DNA from: Bacillota bacterium
GTDB taxonomy: Bacteria > Bacillota > Bacilli > Alicyclobacillales > SLC66
Assembly (NCBI GenBank): GCA_021799325.1
Contig: JAJZAS010000117.1
Coordinates: 1 to 5,810, forward strand
Direction: 5' to 3'
DNA: 5,810 nucleotides
Shown: one piece after another, positions 1 through 5,362 of the stretch
How positions within the stretch are numbered: the stretch's first letter is position 1
Layout of the letters: each line of letters opens with the position of its first letter
Translations under genes and position numbers: made by a program
The notes under the pieces: model-generated
Told to the model about the DNA's origin: nothing
Database searches by the model: none
Seen by the model: the letters and a program-made list of their open reading frames with translations, nothing else

Positions 1-1433
1 CTTTTAGGGTGGTTGCTGTTTACCTGGTGATGAGCGCAATTACACTTGGTCTGGCAGGGATTTTAACCAATCGGACCATCAAGGCCTATGTGATCAACTC
101 GACGAAAAAAACACTGATCGCCGACTCCCACCGAGTGATTACCAAATTCGAAAGATATAGTAAATACGACAATGCTTCATCGACAAACTTATCAACTTCA
201 ACCAATATGATGGTCGCCGCACAGTTAGTGAACAGTGAATACATGGTGGTCAACTCGAGCGGTAAAATTTTATTAAATAATTTTTCCTCCAACGATTTTT
301 CGCTACTGACAAAAATTCAAGATACATTGGTAAAAGCGGTGGCAGGACACACTGAATCGGGTGTCTATCCCGTCACCAATCCGGTTTACGAATACGTGGC
401 AGTGCCATTTACTTTTTTATCGACAGATCCGACACCTATGCTTCGCGATGGGTTTCCAAGAACCATTGAACTTCCTGGCAATGTTTCTCCTAAATCCAAT
501 ACCAAAGTAGTCATCCTTTTTGCGCGTTTGTCCGATTTACAGCGCATTGCTACGCAAATTTGGCTTTCCGTTTCGCAAGGCTTGATCATTGCGATCATCA
601 TTTCCACATTGACAGGCATATTGTTGACGAGACAAATCATGAAACCAGTCAAACTAGTGAGAAACGCTATTGAGCGCGTAAAGAATCGTGATTTTTCCAT
701 TGTCCCAGAGTTAAAAAGCCGGGATGAATGGGGGGATTTTGTTCATGCGTTTGCGGCAATGGTGCAATCGCTACGCGCCTTCGATGAAGGACAGAAGCGC
801 TTTTTGCAAAACGCCTCCCATGAACTGAAGACGCCACTGATGGCCATTCGTGGTTATGCGGAGGGGCTTCGTGATGAAGTGTTCGACCCCGATGAGTCGC
901 ACCGAGTGCTCGATATCATCGCACAGGAAAGCGTGCGACTGAAGAGAATCGTGGACGACCTTATTTATTTATCCAAACTCGAAACACTAGATGAAGTTTA
1001 TAATTTTATACAATTCGATATGGCACTTGCCATCTATAAAACCATTGAACGAATTCACCCACTCGCGAAGGAGAGAGGCATCAGGATTTTGCCGGATCTT
1101 CCGGAACATGTGGTATTAGCACTGGTAGATAGGGATAAAATTGTACAGGCGCTGTTAAATCTTGCAGCCAATGCGATACGCCACGCAAAACGGCAGATTT
1201 ATATACGACTTCAGGAAAAAGAGTGGATTACGCTCATCGTCGAGGATGATGGGGATGGCTTTCAGGGCGACGATATCAGTCGCGTGTTTGAGCGGTTCTT
1301 TCATGGGTCAAAAGGAGAGACAGGACTTGGGCTCTCGATTGCAAAGGCGATTGTAGAAAAACATCGAGGCCAGATATACGCAGAAAACATCGAAGGTGGC
1401 GGCGCACGATTTATCATTTTGCTGCCTGCATAG
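1..1433 (+). CDS. Membrane sensor histidine kinase, 5' end missing
   Basis: Sensor kinase of a two-component system: it should autophosphorylate a His and pass the phosphate to a response regulator, probably encoded just upstream outside the window. The frame is open to the left edge; a GTG at 9 is possible but would begin inside the first membrane helix, so the true start is probably upstream. Numbering from base 9: membrane helix about 1-20, extracytoplasmic sensor region about 21-183, second helix about 186-207, HAMP about 208-260, HisKA with NASHELKTPL (phosphoacceptor H271), then an ATPase domain with N box (N384, N388), G1 box DDGDG (413-417), F box around VFERFF (426-431) and G2 box TGLGLS (438-443). 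All catalytic motifs are intact. The sensor region contains MVVNSSGKILLNN (79-91), which resembles a PAS/Cache-like strand-turn-strand, but its ligand cannot be told. The kinase call is firm; the signal and partner are unknown. Confidence 0.93.
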   Translation, partial: FRVVAVYLVMSAITLGLAGILTNRTIKAYVINSTKKTLIADSHRVITKFERYSKYDNASSTNLSTSTNMMVAAQLVNSEYMVVNSSGKILLNNFSSNDFSLLTKIQDTLVKAVAGHTESGVYPVTNPVYEYVAVPFTFLSTDPTPMLRDGFPRTIELPGNVSPKSNTKVVILFARLSDLQRIATQIWLSVSQGLIIAIIISTLTGILLTRQIMKPVKLVRNAIERVKNRDFSIVPELKSRDEWGDFVHAFAAMVQSLRAFDEGQKRFLQNASHELKTPLMAIRGYAEGLRDEVFDPDESHRVLDIIAQESVRLKRIVDDLIYLSKLETLDEVYNFIQFDMALAIYKTIERIHPLAKERGIRILPDLPEHVVLALVDRDKIVQALLNLAANAIRHAKRQIYIRLQEKEWITLIVEDDGDGFQGDDISRVFERFFHGSKGETGLGLSIAKAIVEKHRGQIYAENIEGGGARFIILLPA

Positions 1434-1468
1434 AGTAAAAGATCGGTGAGTGGAAGGCAGGATTACGG

Positions 1469-2596
1469 GTGGATAACGAACGCGCTGCAATGAGAGCTTA
1501 TTTTTTTAGGCTATTGGAGATTGTGGCCATTATTTTGTTGATGTTTCTATCATTCTTAGCCTTCGCAAAAGTGTTGACCTACATTCTGCCTTTTGTGATT
1601 GGCTTTGTGATTGCTGTGGCACTTTTGCCTTTAGTGAAGTGGCTTGAAAAAAGCGGCATGCCAAGGAATGTGGCTATTGTAGTGGTGATGGTCGTGGTGC
1701 TTGGTGGACTCTCGGCGGTACTTGTCTTTTTGGCGTTTCGAGGGACCGAAGAGGCGGTGAACCTGGGGGCCATCTTACCCCATTATTTTAGCAAGTGGAG
1801 AAACTGGGCGGAAAGTGCGATCCAGCAGGGTATGTCTGTGTACGCCCATTTGCCATCAAAAATGGTTTCCGCGGTGCAAAGTACTACCAATTCAGCAGTG
1901 GATCAGGCAAGGGTATTCGCGGTTGGGCTGCTGACAGGACTTTTTACAGATGTAGCACTGTTGCCGAGTTTTATCGTCATTTTGATCATTTCCGTCATTG
2001 CCAGCTATTTTATCATGGCGGAAAGGGATGCTCTGGTCGCATTTACCAGGAGAATTCTTCCTCCTGGGTGGGCGCCAAAACTGCGCATTGTGGTGACTGA
2101 TGTCAGTCGTGCGATTTCCGGATTGTTAAGGGCTCAGTTGGTACTGATCGTGGTGACCGTCATCGTTGGCATTGTAGGGCTCGCGATCATGCGCATCGGC
2201 TACTCGTTGATTCTGGGGACGGCCATTGGGCTCACTGGTTGGGTACCGATCGTCGGGTCGGGGTTGATCACCTTTCCTTGGGCGATTGGTGCGCTAGTGA
2301 TGGGCAATTATATTCTGGCGATAAAAGTGCTATTGCTACAGGGAATTGCTACGAGTATCAGGCACATCATTGAGCCTAAACTACTCGCTTCCAACATGGG
2401 ATTGGGGACATTTCCAACGTTAATCGGCATGTACATTGGGCTTACCAGCATGGGGGTGCTTGGGATTGTTCTTGGTCCCATCATGATCATTGCGTTGCGG
2501 TCACTCATTAGGGCGGATATTTTTTCAGATATTTTACCGGAAAGAAGTACCTTAGAACGAAAAGAGGATATTGGGGGCAAAGAGAGAAACTCATAA
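1469..2596 (+). CDS. ytvI: AI-2E family (UPF0118) membrane protein, YtvI-like
   Basis: Polytopic membrane protein of 375 aa, close to the usual length of the sporulation protein YtvI. Hydrophobic segments lie near residues 14-34, 36-56, 66-90, 160-182, 220-241, 245-270, 276-297 and 313-345. A large polar stretch (about 91-155) between the early and late helices is typical of the AI-2E/PerM fold. Family hallmarks are ASYFIMAERD (178-187), the helix after RAQL (221-224), WVPIVGSG (258-265), RHIIEPKLL (298-306) and the final GVLGIVLGP (329-337). The RHIIEPKLL-to-GP segment resembles YtvI more than general AI-2E exporters. The substrate of YtvI is not known to me, and 'autoinducer export' should not be assumed. 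The GTG start at 1469 has GGAAGG (1452-1457) 11 nt upstream; an ATG at 1490 is the alternative. It begins 35 bp after the kinase, so co-transcription is likely. The highly charged C-terminal tail (about 358-375) is probably cytoplasmic. Confidence 0.85.
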   Translation: MDNERAAMRAYFFRLLEIVAIILLMFLSFLAFAKVLTYILPFVIGFVIAVALLPLVKWLEKSGMPRNVAIVVVMVVVLGGLSAVLVFLAFRGTEEAVNLGAILPHYFSKWRNWAESAIQQGMSVYAHLPSKMVSAVQSTTNSAVDQARVFAVGLLTGLFTDVALLPSFIVILIISVIASYFIMAERDALVAFTRRILPPGWAPKLRIVVTDVSRAISGLLRAQLVLIVVTVIVGIVGLAIMRIGYSLILGTAIGLTGWVPIVGSGLITFPWAIGALVMGNYILAIKVLLLQGIATSIRHIIEPKLLASNMGLGTFPTLIGMYIGLTSMGVLGIVLGPIMIIALRSLIRADIFSDILPERSTLERKEDIGGKERNS

Positions 2597-2634
2597 ACAA
2601 TATACATGTCGGACCTTTATATGGGGATGTTTAT

Positions 2635-3177
2635 ATGGCTGACCAGAATGAATGTTGGCGGATCAAGAGCCATAAGTATGACGGTAAAATCCATCGAGTG
2701 TGGACCTGTGCCTATCCAATGAAGAAGAATCCCACGAATCATGATGAATTTGTTCCCGATTTGATGTTGAGAATACCGGCGCATGCAAAAGTAGTGGAGG
2801 CGGATGGGAAAGAATGGTCCAGCCACTATGACGTGATTGCCTGTTTTTATGAACGAATGCACTATCAAGTGATGGTACTTCTAAAAGGAAATCACAATGA
2901 ATTTTATTGCAACAGTTGCACGGTGGCGGAGATTAGCCAAAAAAGCAAGACGGTCAGCTTTATCGACCTTGATCTTGACCTCATCATAGATAAAAACTAC
3001 GTCATGAGAGTCGTTGATCAAAATGAATTTGAGGAAAATTCGAGGCGGTATCAGTATCCTGAGGACCTTAAAATGCATGTAAAAGACGACTTGTCAGAGC
3101 TAATGAGGCAGGCACGCCAGCAAAAAGGGGTCTTTTCCCATCGCTTTACCTTCCCAGATCATCTGGTGAATGAATAG
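2635..3177 (+). CDS. DUF402 protein, Ntdp-like nucleoside tri-/diphosphate phosphatase
   Basis: Soluble 180-aa protein of the DUF402/UPF0374 family (B. subtilis YgaC, staphylococcal Ntdp), whose studied members hydrolyse nucleoside tri- and diphosphates with divalent metal. The N-terminal IKSHKYDGKIHRVW (10-23) and the central FIDLDLDL (109-116) are family signatures. Aligned from memory to S. aureus Ntdp (R26; N90; D106/D108/D110; D123/E126), the corresponding residues here are R21, N93, D111/D113/D115 and D128/E131, all present. The stretch between R21 and N93 is 8 residues longer than in that relative and is the divergent part, so substrate preference may differ. The late YQYPEDL (139-145) and QQKGVF (162-167) also match the family. 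The ATG has GGGGA (2623-2627) 7 nt upstream. The gene lies 38 bp after ytvI with no terminator between, so read-through from the kinase unit is possible. The family call is strong; enzymatic activity is inferred. Confidence 0.87.
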   Translation: MADQNECWRIKSHKYDGKIHRVWTCAYPMKKNPTNHDEFVPDLMLRIPAHAKVVEADGKEWSSHYDVIACFYERMHYQVMVLLKGNHNEFYCNSCTVAEISQKSKTVSFIDLDLDLIIDKNYVMRVVDQNEFEENSRRYQYPEDLKMHVKDDLSELMRQARQQKGVFSHRFTFPDHLVNE

Positions 3178-3190
3178 TAAAAACAGTGGC

Positions 3191-3221
3191 GGGCCAAAGA
3201 CAGTTGGCTACACTTTGGCCC
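3191..3221. terminator. Probable bidirectional transcription terminator
   Basis: A perfect 9-bp inverted repeat, GGGCCAAAG (3191-3199) and CTTTGGCCC (3213-3221), with a 13-nt loop sits in the spacer between two convergent genes. On the minus strand, downstream of rsfA, the stem is followed 8 nt later by a run of five T. On the plus strand no T tract follows. It is therefore a fair intrinsic terminator for the minus-strand unit, and may also act on the DUF402 unit from the other side. Confidence 0.65.
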
Positions 3222-3238
3222 ATGACCGAATAATCTGC

Positions 3239-3790
3239 TTACTCTGTGTGATTCGGTGCATAGTCCACCGACATCCACTTCCGGGCTCGCTCCATGATCT
3301 CAAGCAATGCTTTTGAATCGGCCTCCAGTTGTTCCGGTGTGGAGATGGTAGAGGATGTTTCCATGTTTTTCTGCAATCTTTCTTCCAAATCTTGATTGCG
3401 TTGTTGCGTGCGAAAAAGTTCCTCATGCATTTCTTGATATCGGCGTTCAAAGTCACGAAGTCCGCGTATCAATAGATCAAAAGTCAATTCTTTCTCACCA
3501 CCGAGTGGAATCGCTGTCCGGCTTGGTCTGCGATGGCGCCTTTCCTCTAGTGCTTTTCTGCGGATCGCTTTCGCCTCTTTAACGGTGTCATCATAGTGTC
3601 TGCGCACCACGCCATTCCAGCGATAACCACAGGCAGCCGCAGTACGTCCGAGTAAATTCGCCGCTTCTTCAAAAGCGATAAGTTGTGTGCTGCCTTCACG
3701 GATATGGCGTAACACCAGTTCGGCTAGTGTGACATCGTCTTCGGGCGTCCAAGCGTCTGACCGAGAGGCCCACCTTTCCATTAATTCCAT
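3239..3790 (-). CDS. RsfA/YlbO-family Myb/SANT-like transcriptional regulator
   Basis: DNA-binding regulator of the RsfA family. In B. subtilis, RsfA is a prespore-specific regulator that modulates forespore sigma-factor-dependent genes, and YlbO is a related paralogue. The protein is 183 aa, shorter than RsfA (about 258) and near YlbO. Residues about 10-70 form the Myb/SANT-like module: SDAWTPEDD (11-19), VLRHIREGSTQL (26-37), FEEAANLLGRTAAACGYRWN (40-59) and a basic end. Residues 71-92 are very basic (RRKALEERRHRR). Residues about 103-142, starting FDLLIRGL, form a heptad-rich segment likely to be a coiled coil for dimerisation. The tail has no recognisable domain. The ATG at 3790 has GGAGGGAG (3804-3797) 6 nt upstream; a second in-frame ATG at 3781 is less well placed. 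It lies 125 bp downstream of the Dabb gene on the same strand. RsfA versus YlbO orthology cannot be settled by eye, so no symbol is given. Confidence 0.9.
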   Translation of the reverse strand: MELMERWASRSDAWTPEDDVTLAELVLRHIREGSTQLIAFEEAANLLGRTAAACGYRWNGVVRRHYDDTVKEAKAIRRKALEERRHRRPSRTAIPLGGEKELTFDLLIRGLRDFERRYQEMHEELFRTQQRNQDLEERLQKNMETSSTISTPEQLEADSKALLEIMERARKWMSVDYAPNHTE

Positions 3791-3820
3791 GCTGTACTCC
3801 CTCCAAGCATTGATACTCTC

Positions 3821-3849
3821 GTTATATCCGAAAATTGGAAGAAAGATAC
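3821..3849 (-). promoter_or_regulatory. Candidate promoter of the RsfA-family gene, possibly forespore type
   Basis: In the 125-bp spacer upstream of the regulator, the minus strand carries GTATC (plus positions 3845-3849), then 15 bp, then GGATATAAC (3821-3829). The layout loosely resembles forespore sigma-F/G promoters (a GYATA-like -35 and a -10 beginning with G residues at about 15 bp spacing), but several -10 positions deviate. The TATAAC within it could instead be a vegetative -10 without a good -35. The spacer holds nothing else I recognise. Confidence 0.25.
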
Positions 3850-3915
3850 ATACTCTTACCTTCTCAATTTCAGCGTATGTTTATCATAGAGAGGGGTGCA
3901 TGAAGGGAAAGGGAT

Positions 3916-4221
3916 TTAGGGATTTTCGTTAATATCATGAAAATCAAGCGCCAATAAGCTTTCTACATTTTCGATCAGCTTTGCATAGACTTTCTGATGC
4001 TCAGGATGAGGGGAATAAGCGTCCAGACTGGCTTGATCGACAAATGTTGAAGAGATGCCCGCATGGTAACCGAGGCTTCGGCTAGAAAAGTTATGACCTA
4101 CCTGATAGCGTACGATTCCGGGAATCTTGTGTTGCAACTCAGATAATTCATGCAAAATAGCATCGATCACTTCTTTGTCTGAGCTTTCCTTCCACCTAAA
4201 TAGCACAATATGTTCTATCAT
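3916..4221 (-). CDS. Dabb-domain protein (stress-responsive A/B barrel)
   Basis: Small 101-aa protein filled by one Dabb domain (PF07876 type), a ferredoxin-like dimeric alpha/beta barrel found in stress-induced plant proteins and many bacterial proteins of unknown role. Visible signatures are MIEHIVLFRWK (1-11), IPGI (33-36), VGHNFSSRS (41-49), the strand-forming GISSTF (55-60), DAYSPHPEHQKV (67-78) and a terminal hydrophobic strand LLALDF (89-94). Related folds include heme-degrading monooxygenases and olivetolic acid cyclase, but nothing here points to a substrate. The ATG at 4221 has a near-perfect AAGGAGG (4235-4229) 7 nt upstream, so the start is secure and translation should be efficient. 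It is the first gene of the leftward unit, ahead of the RsfA-family gene, and faces the receiver-like gene across a 120-bp divergent region. Confidence 0.92.
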   Translation of the reverse strand: MIEHIVLFRWKESSDKEVIDAILHELSELQHKIPGIVRYQVGHNFSSRSLGYHAGISSTFVDQASLDAYSPHPEHQKVYAKLIENVESLLALDFHDINENP

Positions 4222-4242
4222 CTTTCTGCCTCCTTGGTATTG

Positions 4243-4272
4243 ATTATAATCGTAGCATTCATAAAAAGATAA
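4243..4272 (-). promoter_or_regulatory. Candidate vegetative promoter of the Dabb gene
   Basis: A consensus TATAAT reads on the minus strand at 4248-4243, inside the perfect 10-bp palindrome GATTATAATC (4242-4251). The best -35 match is weak: TTATCT (4272-4267) at 18-bp spacing. The predicted transcript would start near 4236, leaving a leader of about 15 nt that begins next to the ribosome binding site. The -10 match is good; the promoter as a whole is tentative. Confidence 0.4.
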
Positions 4273-4296
4273 GGTGATGTGCGATCGCTTTCTCAG

Positions 4297-4302
4297 TATG
4301 AT
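4297..4302 (+). promoter_or_regulatory. Candidate -10 for the receiver-yktB-HD operon
   Basis: TATGAT lies 39 bp before the GTG start of the first operon gene, a sensible position for a -10 with a leader of about 30 nt. No good -35 is present at 16-18 bp; the best is TGATGT-like sequence near 4275-4280. The 8-bp palindrome GCGATCGC (4281-4288) lies between these elements and could be an operator, though one copy proves nothing. Confidence 0.3.
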
Positions 4303-4341
4303 ACACTACCATAAAACAACAACAGTTGCGGAGGGATTTAT

Positions 4342-4710
4342 GTGGTCGGCGAAGCCGTGCTGGCGTATGTATCGGATCAAATGTTTGCAGTAGATTTGCG
4401 TGAAGCCGCAGCGCAAACGGGAATCGCATTGTCCTTTGCCTCAAGTGGCAGCGATTTCAAACAAAGGTTGGGGCAAGTTCATCCTACGCTAGTGGTCTTG
4501 GATTTGACGGCGGTAGGTGCAGAGCTGGATTGGATTGTAAAAGAATGCAAATCCCAGAACAGCAAAGTGATCGCCTTTGGTCCACATGCTCAAGAGGAAT
4601 TATTGAATAAGGCAAAAGCGGCTGGTTGCGACGAAGTGTATACAAATTCTGTGTTCAAGCAACAACCAGTGGAACTCTTGAAAGAATGGTTTGCGATGAA
4701 TGAACAATAA
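4342..4710 (+). CDS. Degenerate response-regulator receiver-like protein
   Basis: Stand-alone 122-aa protein with the alternating strand/helix layout of a receiver domain and no output domain. Strand 1 VLAYVSD (6-12) keeps one acidic residue (D12) where receivers usually have a pair. Strand 3 VVLDL (51-55) has D54 at the phosphoacceptor position. Strand 4 KVIAFGPH (75-82) has G80 where the conserved Thr/Ser would be. Strand 5 EVYTNSVF (98-105) has N102 where the conserved Lys would be. Normal phosphotransfer signalling is therefore doubtful, and a protein-binding role is more likely (inference). The segment from AFGPH to AGCDEVY resembles pseudo-receivers I recall from other bacteria. The GTG at 4342 has GGAGGG (4330-4335) 6 nt upstream; the overlapping ATG at 4340 is in another frame that does not give this protein. 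Its end overlaps yktB by 11 nt, indicating an operon with coupled translation. The fold is likely; the function is unknown. Confidence 0.75.
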   Translation: MVGEAVLAYVSDQMFAVDLREAAAQTGIALSFASSGSDFKQRLGQVHPTLVVLDLTAVGAELDWIVKECKSQNSKVIAFGPHAQEELLNKAKAAGCDEVYTNSVFKQQPVELLKEWFAMNEQ

Positions 4711-5362
4711 GGATCATTTGACGCAAAACCGCTTTCCAGGCTTTGAAGAAGCGGACTTTGACGTTTTTGCGGTACCGGGATTACAAAACCGGATGGAAAA
4801 ACTAAAAGCACTCCTGCGTCCCAAGTTGGAACTGCTGGGTAGCGAACTTGCTGAAATGCTCAGTGAAGTAACGGGCAGAACCATCTACGCGCATGTGGCA
4901 AAACACGCGCGTAGAACCACCAACCCTCCGAATGATTCATGGGTGGCTTTCTCTGAAGAGGCAAGAGGGTACAAGAAATGGCCCACGTTTATGGTGGGCG
5001 CTTGGCAAACGCATGTATTTGTGCAATGTGGCATGATTTATGAATCTCCTCGTAAAAGTGAATTTGCACAGATGGCAGCAGATCGAGGGGGCGATATCCT
5101 TGCTCTGTTGCCAGCTGATTATATTGTCTATGAAGATCACACGAGGCCATCAGGCTTGTTGCGAAGGGATTTAGATTTATCTACTTTTAGGGAATTGGCA
5201 TTAGCGACTTCAAAAAAAAGACAGGGAGACTTGCTGTTTGGCAGGGAGTTATCCCGCAAGGAAGCAGTAGCATGGGAGGGCGAGCGTACACTAGCTTGGA
5301 TAAAAGATACGCTGGTCACGCTTGCTCCTCTCTTTCAAATGGCAGAAGAAGGAAGAGGATAG
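4700..5362 (+). CDS. yktB: DUF1054/UPF0637 protein YktB
   Basis: Soluble 220-aa protein of the YktB family, widespread in Bacillales and of unknown biochemical role. Residues 12-28 give FPGF...DFDVFAVPGL; HVAKHARRTTNPPNDSW (65-81) with a following VAF (82-84) is the strongest signature. RGYKK (89-93), THVFV (104-108), YESP (114-117), DHTRP (146-150) and the closing LAPLFQM (208-214) also fit. The conserved His/Arg/Asn cluster at 65-79 looks like an active or binding site, but no reaction can be named. The ATG at 4700 lies inside the end of the preceding gene and has only a weak purine-rich site, consistent with translational coupling. A TTG at 4718 with AAGGA 4 nt upstream is a weaker alternative that would still keep the whole conserved domain. 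The stop codon overlaps the HD gene start by 1 nt. Length matches the family, with nothing missing. Confidence 0.93.
   Translation: MNNKDHLTQNRFPGFEEADFDVFAVPGLQNRMEKLKALLRPKLELLGSELAEMLSEVTGRTIYAHVAKHARRTTNPPNDSWVAFSEEARGYKKWPTFMVGAWQTHVFVQCGMIYESPRKSEFAQMAADRGGDILALLPADYIVYEDHTRPSGLLRRDLDLSTFRELALATSKKRQGDLLFGRELSRKEAVAWEGERTLAWIKDTLVTLAPLFQMAEEGRG

Noticed and set aside
1795..2100. 101-codon open frame inside ytvI on the plus strand
   Set aside because: It is fully contained in a clear membrane-protein gene, has a Cys/aromatic-rich composition without domain sense, and has no convincing ribosome binding site.
2308..2868. Minus-strand open frames opposite ytvI and the DUF402 gene
   Set aside because: They mirror well-supported plus-strand genes, show no recognisable domain, and are typical antisense shadows.
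3911..3925. Short direct repeat GGGATTT around the Dabb stop codon
   Set aside because: Two 7-base copies in purine-rich sequence are too short and few to be meaningful.
3687..3932. Plus-strand frame across the rsfA start and its upstream spacer
   Set aside because: It runs antisense to the secure N-terminal DNA-binding region of the regulator and shows no family resemblance.
4340..4342. ATG overlapping the GTG start of the receiver-like gene
   Set aside because: It is in a different frame and does not encode the receiver-like protein; the GTG at 4342 has the correct frame and spacing.
5272..5361. Upstream extension of the HD-domain reading frame to an ATG at 5272
   Set aside because: These codons lie wholly inside the end of yktB and give a basic, non-family sequence. 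HD-family similarity begins right after the GTG at 5362, which has its own ribosome binding site.
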